DNA of 9,606 bases, taken from Bacillota bacterium (GTDB lineage: Bacteria; Bacillota; Clostridia; Christensenellales; Aristaeellaceae). Positions 1 through 6,592 of this stretch are shown piece after piece. The position numbers were made by a program, and so were the translations under genes. Under the pieces are notes generated by a model. The model was not told where the DNA came from, did no database searches, and worked only from the letters and a program-made list of their open reading frames with translations. The stretch spans positions 1 through 9,606 of the forward strand of contig JAEVZE010000486.1 of NCBI GenBank assembly GCA_023392395.1. The letters are read 5' to 3'. The stretch's first letter is position 1. The number at the start of each line of letters is the position of its first letter.

Positions 1-612
1 TGCTTTGACCGCGGGGAGGACCGCTGCCCGCTGAAGGACGGTCTGATCCCCTTGCGGGACAGGATGCTGGAGGCCGACGCGCTGGTGGTCGCAAGCCCGG
101 TGTATGTGGAGGACGTGAGCGGCCTAACAAAGAATTGGATCGACCGTATGGCGTTCTTCTGTCACAGGCCGGGGCTTTACGGCAAGTGCGCGTGGCTGAT
201 CACCACCTCGGCCAGCCGGTCGACCAAGCACAGCCTCCGGACGATGAAGGTTGCGCTGACCACCTGGGGGGCGAAGGTCTGCGGCGGAAATAGGCTGTTC
301 CTTGGCGCGCTGTCCTCCAAAGAAGAGATCGCCGCAAAATACGGCGCGGCGCTTGAAAAGGCGGCGGCAGCGCTTTTTCGGGCGGTCCGGTCGCAATCGG
401 CAATGAAGCCGTCCATGTTTTCGCTGATCGCGTTTCGGGTGCAGCAAACGTACTGGCGGCGGGCGGCGGGCGATTCATACGATCTGAAGTATTGGACGGA
501 CAAGGGCTGGCTGGAAAAGGGCTGCGGGCATTACGGCCCGTACCGCGCGGGCGCGGTGAAGCGCTGCGCGGCGGACCTGGCCGCGAACTTCGTCAGCGCC
601 ATCTTCAAATGA
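1..612 (+). CDS. Flavodoxin-fold NAD(P)H-dependent oxidoreductase, 5'-truncated by the window
   Basis: The frame is open from the first base and gives 203 residues before TGA; the N-terminus lies outside the window. The visible part begins inside the family's cysteine-containing segment (C-F-D-R-G-E-D-R-C-P-L-K-D), followed by an ADALVVASPVY strand-turn and the SGLTKNWIDRM helix. That is the FMN-binding pattern 'eADgiv.gsPvY...sg.lK.fiDR' of the NADPH-dependent FMN reductase / flavodoxin-like family. The C-terminal part (YDLKYWTDKGW) also fits the larger clostridial members. These are cytosolic FMN proteins that move electrons from NAD(P)H to small acceptors; the substrate cannot be inferred. 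The stop overlaps an ATGA. The next gene's best start is 18 bases further on, so the two are probably cotranscribed. Family is fairly sure, specific role unknown. Confidence 0.85.
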   Translation, partial: CFDRGEDRCPLKDGLIPLRDRMLEADALVVASPVYVEDVSGLTKNWIDRMAFFCHRPGLYGKCAWLITTSASRSTKHSLRTMKVALTTWGAKVCGGNRLFLGALSSKEEIAAKYGAALEKAAAALFRAVRSQSAMKPSMFSLIAFRVQQTYWRRAAGDSYDLKYWTDKGWLEKGCGHYGPYRAGAVKRCAADLAANFVSAIFK

Positions 613-614
613 GC

Positions 615-621
615 GGAGGAG
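615..621 (+). promoter_or_regulatory. Ribosome binding site GGAGGAG for the Imm5-like gene
   Basis: A strong Shine-Dalgarno sequence starts 3 bases after the preceding stop. It sits 8 nt before the ATG at 630 but only 2 nt before the in-frame ATG at 624, and it lies downstream of the ATG at 609. This favours 630 as the start. Confidence 0.6.
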
Positions 622-629
622 TGATGGAT

Positions 630-1175
630 ATGGGCGCGGAATCGGCGAAGGGAAAGCGCGGTGTCGGGAGAAAGATCCTATACAGAAGGGACAGCCCCTG
701 CCTTCAGGAGCTTCTGCCGTTAATGGAGGGAGCAAGCCACCGGGCGCTTGTGCTTTGGGCGCTGGACTGCGCGCAGGAGGCGCTTTCCGCCTTCGAGGAG
801 GGGTGGCCGGGGGAAGCGCGGCCTCGCGTCGCGCTTCAAAAGTGCGAGGCATGGGCGCGGGGTGGAATCAAGATGCCGGAGGCGAAGCGCGCCATCCTGG
901 ACGCCCACGCCGCCGCCAAGGAGACTGCGAGTCCGTATCTCGCGGCGCTGGCCCACGCGGTGGGGCAGGCGGGTTCGACCGTTCACGTGGGCACCCACGC
1001 GCCGGGTCTTGTGTTTTACGAACTGACCGCCATCCGGTTGGGCGCTGGCCCGGCATGGGAAGCGGCGGTGACGGAGAAGATCGATTTTCACACGGAGAGG
1101 CTTTTGTACTGGCGCGAGCACGCGGACGATCCTGGGCGCAGTTGGGCGCAATTCCTGGCGGACGGGAAGCGCTGA
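630..1175 (+). CDS. Imm5-like 'putative immunity protein'
   Basis: Encodes 181 residues from the ATG at 630, chosen because GGAGGAG lies 8 nt upstream; in-frame ATGs at 609 and 624 are alternatives. The protein is mostly helical. It matches the Imm5-like family, usually annotated only as 'putative immunity protein': VLWALDCAQEALSAFEE (about 41-57), the acidic/Trp helix with AWARGGIKMPEAKRAILDAH (about 74-93), and the signature HAVGQAGSTVHVGTHAPG plus FYELTAIRLG (about 109-138). The immunity role is assigned to the family mainly by similarity to polymorphic-toxin immunity domains. No toxin, secretion signal or repeat-rich polymorphic toxin gene is visible here, so an actual immunity function in this locus is unproven. 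It is probably cotranscribed with the upstream oxidoreductase. There are no predicted membrane segments. Confidence 0.75.
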   Translation: MGAESAKGKRGVGRKILYRRDSPCLQELLPLMEGASHRALVLWALDCAQEALSAFEEGWPGEARPRVALQKCEAWARGGIKMPEAKRAILDAHAAAKETASPYLAALAHAVGQAGSTVHVGTHAPGLVFYELTAIRLGAGPAWEAAVTEKIDFHTERLLYWREHADDPGRSWAQFLADGKR

Positions 1176-1212
1176 GGGATGCGTGCAATTTAGATTTACC
1201 GTTTGAAATCTG

Positions 1213-1239
1213 TTACGATCCCGCGCCATGCGGTATAGT
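1213..1239 (+). promoter_or_regulatory. Possible promoter for the DUF6157 gene
   Basis: The 112-bp gap after the Imm5-like gene is locally AT-richer and contains TATAGT (1234-1239), five of six matches to a -10 box. Upstream, TTACGA (1213-1218) is a poor -35 at 15 bp. A better-looking TTGAAA (1203-1208) is too far away (25 bp). Transcription would start near 1246, giving a leader of about 40 nt. The call rests mainly on the -10. Confidence 0.35.
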
Positions 1240-1287
1240 ATTCCCGTCGGGCGCGTCGCTTTTCGGCACCGAAAGAGGGGGAGACGG

Positions 1288-1698
1288 ATGCATACCACCG
1301 ACTACGTCAATACCTTTATCGAGGCTGCGGACGATTGCCGGGCGGTCACCGGCATGGAGCCGCCGGAGCGGGCGGGCGCGAAATCTGCCGCCCGGATGCA
1401 GTATGAATTGATCGCGCCGAACCCGTACCGCTATACGTCCGACGACGTATTGTTCCTGGTGCACGCCGCCCGGAACGGCGTTCCGGAGGCGCAGATGGAG
1501 GCGGAGCGGCAGCGCTTCTTCTCCAAGGGACAGCCTTGCATGCGCGCGTCCGACTTGCCCAAGCGCTATGGCTGGGGTGTGCACTACGATCAGGAGGCGC
1601 GCATGGCGCTCTACGCGGTGGACTCACCGGAGTACGCGCGTTTGAATGGCGATCCGGGGCTATCCCACAAAAAGGCGATGCGCGGCTCGGCCAAGTGA
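1288..1698 (+). CDS. DUF6157 family protein
   Basis: Encodes 136 residues. The start is ATG 1288 because a purine-rich GAGGGGGAG lies 4 nt upstream and the encoded MHTTDYVNTFIEAADDC is the family's typical N-terminus; the frame runs upstream to 1228 but that extension is not family-like. Conserved blocks are NPYRYTSDDVLF (45-56), the RQRFFSKGQPCMRAS stretch (75-88), LPKRYGWGVHYD (90-101) and ALYAVDSPEY (107-116). DUF6157 is a short cytosolic family of unknown function; no catalytic residues are established. It is followed 46 bp later by the broken DUF1801 gene. This sits in a cluster of small uncharacterised genes of the kind often shuffled between Clostridia, so gene order gives little functional information. 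Confidence 0.85.
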   Translation: MHTTDYVNTFIEAADDCRAVTGMEPPERAGAKSAARMQYELIAPNPYRYTSDDVLFLVHAARNGVPEAQMEAERQRFFSKGQPCMRASDLPKRYGWGVHYDQEARMALYAVDSPEYARLNGDPGLSHKKAMRGSAK

Positions 1699-1744
1699 AG
1701 AAGTTGTTTCAATGCGATCAGGTATTTGAAGGAGGCTGGAGAAA

Positions 1745-2104
1745 ATGGCAAGACCCGCACCCGCAAGCATTGACGAGTACATTCAGGATTTCCCGCCGGA
1801 GGTGGTCGAAAGGCTGAAGGCGATGCGAGAGGCGATCCATGCGGCTGCGCCGAACGCGGTGGAGAAGATCAGCTGAAGCATGCCGACCTTCTGGCAGAAG
1901 GTCAACATCGCGCACTTCGCGGCGTTCAAGCGCCACGTCGGCTTCTACCCCGGCTCGGAGGCCATCGAGGCATTCCAGGAGCGGCTGATGCCCTTCAAAA
2001 CGTCGAAGGGCGCGGTGCAATTGCCGATGGATGCGCCGCTGCCGCTGGAACTGGTACAGGACATGGTGCGCTTCAACCTGGCCAGGTACGCGGGCGCAAA
2101 GTGA
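1745..2104 (+). pseudogene. DUF1801 (YdhG-like) gene interrupted by an in-frame UGA
   Basis: A strong AAGGAGG (1729-1735) lies 9 nt before ATG 1745. The frame reads MARPAPASIDEYIQDFPPEV and continues to EKIS, then TGA at 1874-1876 (codon 44). It resumes without any frame change as S-M-P-T-F-W-Q-K and runs to TGA 2102-2104. In the family this place reads 'ISW.MPTF' or 'ISYGMPTF', so the stop replaces an expected aromatic residue; one base change from TGG explains it. If the codon is read, the product is 119 residues, a normal length for DUF1801. The domain is related to YdhG-type putative iron chaperones, with HFAAFKRHVGFYPG as its best motif. The ATG at 1880 could restart translation 4 nt after the stop, with GGAGAAG 12 nt upstream, giving a 74-residue C-terminal piece. 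Called a pseudogene because UGA is the normal stop in neighbouring genes; readthrough or a sequence error is possible. Confidence 0.7.
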
Positions 2105-2160
2105 TCCGCGGCCCGTCCGATCGGAGCGCAGCCGTGTTTTGGGACGAAGGGGGAGGGCCT

Positions 2161-2715
2161 ATGGCGCGATACGTGGCGCTGTTGCGCGGAATCAACGTGG
2201 GCGGAAAGACGACCGTCCCGATGGCTGATCTGCGCGAGGAGCTTTCGAAACTGGGGTTTGAGAAGGTCAAGACCCACTTGAACAGCGGCAACGCGCTGTT
2301 TGAAACCGACCTTTCTGAGGCGGCGCTGGAGCCGATGATCGAGGAAGCGCTCAACGCGCGCTTCGGCTTGAAAATCCCGGCGCTGGTGCGCGGTGCGGGA
2401 GAGCTGCGCGCGGCGGTGGAGGATCTGCCGTTTTCTTCGGAGCAGATCGAGTACGCGCAGGAGGCGGCGGGCGACGCGGCCAGCCTGTACGCCACGTTCC
2501 TGTCCTCGCCGCCATCTTTGGAGGCGAGGGCGCGGCTGGAGGCGCTCGTTCGCCCCGGCGAAAAGGCGGTGGTATCAGGGCGGATACTGTACCTTCTGCT
2601 GGAGCACAGCATCCGTGAGTGCAAGCTGTTTTCCGGGATGGACAAGCTGGACGCGCGGGCGACCTCGCGCAACTGGAACACCGTAACGAAGCTGGACGCC
2701 ATGCTGAGCGAGTAA
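2161..2715 (+). CDS. DUF1697 domain-containing protein
   Basis: Encodes 184 residues from ATG 2161, preceded by a G-rich ribosome binding site (GAAGGGGGAGGG). The frame extends to 2101 but the family N-terminus MARYVALLRGINVGGK is exactly at 2161. Matching blocks are LLRGINVGGKTTVPMADLRE (7-26), LGFEKVKTHLNSGNALFE (31-48) and the C-terminal ATSRNWNTVTKL (167-178). These cover the whole DUF1697 domain at its normal length. It is a cytosolic protein of unknown biochemical function with no signal peptide or membrane segment. It lies 56 bp after the DUF1801 gene and 28 bp before the chromate transporter pair; no terminator is visible on either side, so cotranscription is possible but not shown. 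Confidence 0.88.
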   Translation: MARYVALLRGINVGGKTTVPMADLREELSKLGFEKVKTHLNSGNALFETDLSEAALEPMIEEALNARFGLKIPALVRGAGELRAAVEDLPFSSEQIEYAQEAAGDAASLYATFLSSPPSLEARARLEALVRPGEKAVVSGRILYLLLEHSIRECKLFSGMDKLDARATSRNWNTVTKLDAMLSE

Positions 2716-2743
2716 GGCGTCCGGGAAAGGGATTCGTCTTCCA

Positions 2744-3307
2744 ATGCGAAAGGCAGACTTCAAAACCCTGGGGGAACTGTTCTGGGTGTTCTTTAAGGCG
2801 GGCACGTTCACATTTGCCGGAGGGCTCGCGATGCTGCCGGTGATTGAGAAGGACGTGGTGGACCGCCGTCAGTGGATGACCAGGGAGGAATTCGTCGAAT
2901 ACGCCACGCTGGCGCAGACGCTGCCTGGCGTGATCGCGCTCAACTGCGCCTGCTTCATCGGGCGCAGAGCGGCCGGGGCAATCGGCATGATCGCCGCTGG
3001 AATCGGCGCGACCATCTCCGCGTTCTTTTTCATGCTTGCGGCGACCATCCTACTAAACTTCATTCCGCGGGAGGGCGCGTTCGCGGGCGCGTTTCAGGGC
3101 GTGCGCGCGGCGTCGGCCGCGCTGGTGCTCTCCGCCGCCTTTACGCTGGGCCGTGGGAACCTGAAGAGCGCGTTCGCCGTGATCCTGATGCTGTGCGCGT
3201 TTGCGCTGATCGCATTTACCTCCGTCAGCGCGCCGCTGGTGGTACTGGCGGCGGGCGCTGCTGGTTACCTCTACCAGCATCTGAAGGAGCGTGAGCGCGC
3301 GCAATGA
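2744..3307 (+). CDS. Chromate transporter subunit, N-type short CHR protein
   Basis: Encodes 187 residues with one CHR domain and several hydrophobic segments. The diagnostic N-terminal motif is clear: FWVFFKAGTFTFAGGLAMLP, then IEKDVVDRRQWMTREEFVEYATLAQTLPGVIALN. Long-chain ChrA proteins carry two such domains in one chain. Here there are two separate half-size proteins, as in the Bacillus-type paired short chain CHR systems, where both halves are needed for chromate export. The stop overlaps the next gene's start (ATGA, 3304-3307), which supports coupled translation and a heteromeric transporter in the cytoplasmic membrane. The substrate in gut anaerobes is uncertain: chromate is the named one, other oxyanions such as sulfate-like ions are possible. 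The ribosome binding site (GGGAAAGGG) is modest and rather distant. Confidence 0.88.
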   Translation: MRKADFKTLGELFWVFFKAGTFTFAGGLAMLPVIEKDVVDRRQWMTREEFVEYATLAQTLPGVIALNCACFIGRRAAGAIGMIAAGIGATISAFFFMLAATILLNFIPREGAFAGAFQGVRAASAALVLSAAFTLGRGNLKSAFAVILMLCAFALIAFTSVSAPLVVLAAGAAGYLYQHLKERERAQ

Positions 3308-3870
3308 ACGAGCTGATTCAACTGCTGCTGGCCTTTTTGAAGGTGGGCGCCACCGGCTTTGGCGGCGGCTACGGCATGATGTCGCTGATCATCGCGGAGG
3401 CCCGGCATTTTTCTGTCACCATCGGCCAGATCGCCGACCTCAACGCGCTGGACATGGTGGTGCCCGGCCCCATCGCCATCAACGCCGCCACCTATGTTGG
3501 ATACCTTGACGCCGGGTTCTGGGGTGCGCTGGCCGCGACCATCGGCGTGATGCTCCCCTCCTTCGTCTTCGTCGCGTTGGTCATGCGCTTTATCGACCGC
3601 TACCGGAAGAACCGGACCATGCGGGGCGTATTGGCAGGCGTCAAGCCTGCGGCAGTGGGGCTGATCGCGGCGGCCGCGCTGACCATCGCGGCGGGCGTGA
3701 TCGCGCCCGGCGCAAATTTCTCTTCACTGGTTGCCAACCCACTGGGTTCGGTGAGCCTGGGCGCGCTGGCGGTTTTCGCTGTCGTGGCGGTACTCAACGT
3801 CCGCTTTCATGTCAATCCGATCCTGCTAACGGTGCTGGCGGGCGTCGCGGGTGCGCTGTTTTTAAGGTAG
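3304..3870 (+). CDS. Chromate transporter subunit, C-type short CHR protein
   Basis: Encodes 188 residues; ATG 3304 overlaps the preceding stop by 4 bp. The CHR domain begins at once: LIQLLLAFLKVGATGFGGGYGMM (about 4-26). It is followed by the domain's PGPIAINAATYVGY block (about 54-67), a long hydrophobic helix with GALAATIGVMLPSF, and the conserved basic loop and GVKPAAVGLIAAAA segment. GFGGGYGM replaces the FTFAGGLAM of its partner, as expected for the second half of a split ChrA-type exporter. It acts in the membrane with the 2744-3307 product. No terminator is evident after TAG; the next promoter begins within 8 bases, so the DUF1538 operon seems to have its own start of transcription. 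Confidence 0.88.
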   Translation: MNELIQLLLAFLKVGATGFGGGYGMMSLIIAEARHFSVTIGQIADLNALDMVVPGPIAINAATYVGYLDAGFWGALAATIGVMLPSFVFVALVMRFIDRYRKNRTMRGVLAGVKPAAVGLIAAAALTIAAGVIAPGANFSSLVANPLGSVSLGALAVFAVVAVLNVRFHVNPILLTVLAGVAGALFLR

Positions 3871-3877
3871 CGGGCCC

Positions 3878-3907
3878 TTGACAGGGTTTGGCGGTTTACG
3901 GTACACT
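3878..3907 (+). promoter_or_regulatory. Promoter of the DUF1538-PII pair
   Basis: A perfect -35 TTGACA (3878-3883) is separated by 18 bp from TACACT (3902-3907), four of six matches to the -10 consensus. Transcription would begin near 3914, leaving a leader of about 35 nt before ATG 3949. It sits directly after the chromate transporter stop codon. Confidence 0.6.
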
Positions 3908-3948
3908 GGTTTTATGGTGATCCAAAGGGTTGGAAGGGCAGGCGTTCA

Positions 3949-5814
3949 ATGGCAAAGGAGATGCTGATGAAGCTCCGGGAGTCGGCGGTGGCGGTTTTGC
4001 CGGTCAGCGCTTGTCTCTTGGCGCTTCATTTTACGCTGGCCCCGATGCCGCTTTGGACGCTGATCATGTTTCTGACGGGCACGGCGCTTTTGATCGTGGG
4101 CATGAGTTTGTTCACGCTGGGCGCTGATCTTTCGATGATGCCCATTGGCGAGGCCATCGGCTCGGAACTGACGCGTTCCCGAAAGCTCTGGCTGATTCTG
4201 GGCTGCGCGCTGCTGCTGGGCGTGGTGGTGACCATCGCCGAGCCCGATCTGCAGCTTTTGACCAAGCAGGTTCCGGCGGTGCCCGACATGACGCTGGTGA
4301 TGGCGGTGGCGGGCGGCGTCGGGCTGTTTTTGATGATCGCCCTGATGCGCATCCTATTCCATGTGCGCATGTCCATCCTGCTGCTCGTCTCCTATGCGCT
4401 GGTATTTCTGGTGGCCGCGGTCGCCTCGCCCGCGTTTCTGGCGGTGGCGTTCGACTCCGGCGGCGTGACCACCGGGCCCATCACGGTGCCCTTCATCCTG
4501 GCGATGGGCGCGGGCGTGTCGGCGGTGCGCGGCGGGAAGTCCTCCGAGGAGGACAGCTTTGGGATCTGCGCGCTGTGCTCCATCGGCCCGGTGCTTTCCG
4601 TGCTTCTGATGGGCCTGTTCTTCGATCCGTCGGTCTCGGGCTTCGCGTTTGACGCGGGCGGCGAGGTCGCGGGGCTTACGGAGATGCTGCGCGCGCTGGC
4701 GTCCGGTTGGGCGGCATTCTTCCGGGAGGTGCTGCTGGTCCTGATGCCGGTGGTGGCGATCTTCCTGGTATTCCAGTTCGTGCGGCTGCGCATGCCTTTT
4801 AGGCGACTGGTGCGCATTGTGATCGGCCTGATCTACACGCTCGTCGGCCTTTCGGTGTTCCTGACCGGCGCCAACCTGGGCTTCATGCCCGCGGGTTCCG
4901 CGATCGCCAAGGCGCTGGCGGTCCACCACCGCTGGACGCTGGTGCCGCTGGGCGCGCTGATCGGCTTTTTCCTGGTCTACGCGGAACCGGCGGTGCACCT
5001 TTTGAACCGGCAGGTGGAGGAGATCACCAGCGGCGCCATCTCCCGGAAGATGATGATGACCGGCCTTTCCATCGGCGTGGGCGCGGCGGCGGCGCTGTCC
5101 ATCGTGCGGGTGCTGACGGGCATTTCGGTGTGGTGGTTCCTGCTGCCCGGTTACGCGCTGGCGCTTGCGATGACCTTTTATTCGCCGCGCATCTTTACCG
5201 CCATCGCCTTTGACTCCGGCGGCGTGGCCGCGGGCACGATGACCGCGGCGTTCCTCTTGCCCTTCGCGGTGGGCGTGTGCGAGGCCGTCGGCGGAAACGT
5301 CATGACTGACGCCTTTGGCGCGGTGGGCATGGTGGCGATGATGCCTCTGATCACCGTGCAGGCGATGGGCGTGATCTACCAACGTAAGCTTTCGCGCAGT
5401 CGATTTTTGGAACGGCAGGAGCAGCTTTCCCAAGAGGCGGAACTGGGCGAGGAGGATGCTGCCGTCCAGCCGGCCGCCTGCGAAGAAGATGTTGCCACCA
5501 CACTGGCGGAAGGCGCGGCCTTGTCCGGCGTACTCGGCGACGAAGGCGTTGACTCCACGCCGGTTGAAGGCGCGGCGCTGTCCATGATGATTGACGAAGA
5601 GGCGGATGCGCCCGTCCTCCCGGAGGCGGATGAGCCTTCCGCGGAAGAGTGCGAACCGGAAGCCGCCGCCAGGGAGGATGCCGTCCGTGCGGCCCCGGCA
5701 GTGGACGAAGGCGCGGCGATCATGTCCGAAGGGGATATGCCAATGGAAACCGCGCCGCCTGAAACGGAGGATGGTCCTTCTGCGGATGCGCCGGTGGGCG
5801 GAGGAGGGTTATGA
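3949..5814 (+). CDS. DUF1538 membrane protein, two repeats plus an acidic C-terminal tail
   Basis: Encodes 621 residues. The membrane part (about 10-478) is an internal duplication. Repeat 1 has GMSLFTLGADLSMMPIG (51-67), AEPDLQLLTKQV (97-108) and AFDSGGVTTG (167-176). Repeat 2 has GLSVFLTGANLGFMPAG (300-316), AEPAVHLLNRQV (345-356) and AFDSGGVAAG (420-429). These are DUF1538 signatures; the repeated Asp/Ser/Gly motifs in hydrophobic context look like substrate- or ion-binding sites. From memory, the separate DUF1538 pair UmpA/UmpB of Halomonas was reported as a Na+(Li+,K+)/H+ antiporter, so this could be a fused equivalent. That is inference. Residues about 480-621 form a low-complexity Glu/Asp/Ala/Pro-rich cytosolic tail with an EGAAL/I repeat, beyond the usual family architecture. 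ATG 3949 has GGAAGGG 10 nt upstream; ATG 3967 with AAAGGAG is a rival start. The stop overlaps the PII gene start. Confidence 0.88.
   Translation: MAKEMLMKLRESAVAVLPVSACLLALHFTLAPMPLWTLIMFLTGTALLIVGMSLFTLGADLSMMPIGEAIGSELTRSRKLWLILGCALLLGVVVTIAEPDLQLLTKQVPAVPDMTLVMAVAGGVGLFLMIALMRILFHVRMSILLLVSYALVFLVAAVASPAFLAVAFDSGGVTTGPITVPFILAMGAGVSAVRGGKSSEEDSFGICALCSIGPVLSVLLMGLFFDPSVSGFAFDAGGEVAGLTEMLRALASGWAAFFREVLLVLMPVVAIFLVFQFVRLRMPFRRLVRIVIGLIYTLVGLSVFLTGANLGFMPAGSAIAKALAVHHRWTLVPLGALIGFFLVYAEPAVHLLNRQVEEITSGAISRKMMMTGLSIGVGAAAALSIVRVLTGISVWWFLLPGYALALAMTFYSPRIFTAIAFDSGGVAAGTMTAAFLLPFAVGVCEAVGGNVMTDAFGAVGMVAMMPLITVQAMGVIYQRKLSRSRFLERQEQLSQEAELGEEDAAVQPAACEEDVATTLAEGAALSGVLGDEGVDSTPVEGAALSMMIDEEADAPVLPEADEPSAEECEPEAAAREDAVRAAPAVDEGAAIMSEGDMPMETAPPETEDGPSADAPVGGGGL
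3954..3960 (+). promoter_or_regulatory. Internal Shine-Dalgarno AAAGGAG, alternative start signal
   Basis: AAAGGAG lies inside the first codons of the DUF1538 gene, 6 nt before the in-frame ATG at 3967. It is a better match than the site used for ATG 3949. The true N-terminus may therefore be six residues shorter (starting M-K-L-R-E). Nothing in the protein sequence decides between them. Confidence 0.4.
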
Positions 5815-6482
5815 CGATGGCGTGCGCGCCACTGGAATTTGTGATGGTGGTCGTACCCAGGGGCGACGGAGAAAAATCGTCCCGGCTGTTTGCGGAATAC
5901 GGCGCGAAGCTGGACGTGATGACGCTGGGCCGGGGTACCGCAAGCCGGAAGATCCTGTCCTATCTGGGGCTGGGTGAGACACTCAAGGACGTGCTCTACT
6001 GCGTGATGCCGCGGGACGCCGCCCGTGCGGCGCTGCCAAGGCTTTGCGGCGAGATGAACCTGAAAAGGCCGGGCAGCGGCATCGCCTTTGGGATTGGGCT
6101 GGGCGTGGCGGGCCGGACGCGCGCGGGCGCGCCAGCGGGTGCGGAGGGTTGCGATATGGAATCGTTTGGGTATGATCTGGTGCTGGCGGTCGTCAATCAG
6201 GGCTACGCCGACGAGGCGATGGAGGCCGCGCGGGCCGCGGGCGCGACCGGCGGCACGATCATCCATGCCCGGGGCGTCGGCATGAAGCAGGCGGAGAAGT
6301 TCTTTGGCGTGTCCGTGCAGGCAGAGAAGGAAGTGCTGTTCACCGTCGTTTCGGCCAAGCTCCGACAGGCGGTGATGGACGCCATCGCGCACAAGGCCGG
6401 GCCCGGCACCGACGCGGGCGCGGTGGTGTTTTCGCTGCCGGTGGCCGAGGCTTACGGCCTGGAGTCCGGGGAGCCACGCTGA
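5811..6482 (+). CDS. Tandem PII-like (GlnB-superfamily) protein
   Basis: Encodes 223 residues with two PII-like folds in one chain. Domain 1 (about 8-100) runs from FVMVVVPRGDGEKSSRLFAE through GTASRKILSYLGL and VLYCVM. Domain 2 (about 120-217) runs from YDLVLAVVNQGYADEAMEAA through ATGGTIIHARGVG and EKEVLFTVVSAKLRQAVMDA. The strand-helix-strand, Gly-rich loop, strand-helix-strand order repeats in both. Canonical PII proteins are about 112 residues, form trimers and bind ATP/ADP and 2-oxoglutarate. Here the T-loop is short and lacks the classical uridylylated tyrosine region, so ligand and partner may differ. ATG 5811 overlaps the DUF1538 stop (ATGA), and GGAGGAGGG (5800-5808) lies just upstream; ATG 5817 is equally plausible. 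The coupling implies a regulatory subunit for the DUF1538 transporter, as AmtB-GlnK is for ammonium, rather than a general nitrogen regulator. No amt, gln or nif gene is present. Confidence 0.82.
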   Translation: MTMACAPLEFVMVVVPRGDGEKSSRLFAEYGAKLDVMTLGRGTASRKILSYLGLGETLKDVLYCVMPRDAARAALPRLCGEMNLKRPGSGIAFGIGLGVAGRTRAGAPAGAEGCDMESFGYDLVLAVVNQGYADEAMEAARAAGATGGTIIHARGVGMKQAEKFFGVSVQAEKEVLFTVVSAKLRQAVMDAIAHKAGPGTDAGAVVFSLPVAEAYGLESGEPR

Positions 6483-6554
6483 GATTTTTTGAAATCTTTG
6501 GGCGAATGATAATCCCTGGCTGTTTTGGGTATCTTTACATGTGAAAGAAACCTT

Positions 6555-6569
6555 GGCCCACTCAGGGCC
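6555..6569 (+). other. Small hairpin in the enolase leader
   Basis: GGCCC (6555-6559) and GGGCC (6565-6569) form a stem around an ACTCA loop, extendable by two G-U pairs. It lies 11 nt before the AGGAGG site of eno and has no U-tract, so it is not a terminator. It could affect leader stability or be chance in GC-rich DNA. Confidence 0.3.
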
Positions 6570-6592
6570 GGACCGATCATAGGAGGATTCAT

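Noticed and set aside
1203..1239. TTGAAA with TATAGT as the DUF6157 promoter
   Set aside because: The 25-bp spacing is too long; only the -10-like element was kept, at low confidence.
1874..1876. Alternative genetic code with UGA read as tryptophan
   Set aside because: UGA ends the oxidoreductase, Imm5-like, DUF6157, first chromate, DUF1538 and PII genes at family-typical positions, so it is a normal stop here.
1874..1876. UGA as a selenocysteine codon
   Set aside because: The family has an aromatic residue here, not a redox Cys, and no convincing SECIS-like hairpin follows the codon.
4354..5433. Long minus-strand open frames opposite the DUF1538 gene (359 aa), and similar ones opposite eno (369 aa), the ROK gene (380 aa) and the PII gene (407 aa)
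   Set aside because: All lie opposite well-recognised genes, have His/Arg-rich unstructured composition typical of antisense GC-rich frames, and show no family motifs or ribosome binding sites.
6489..6513. TTGAAA / GATAAT as the enolase promoter
   Set aside because: The spacing is only 13 bp, too short for a sigma-A promoter; the GATAAT may still be a -10 but without a supportable -35.
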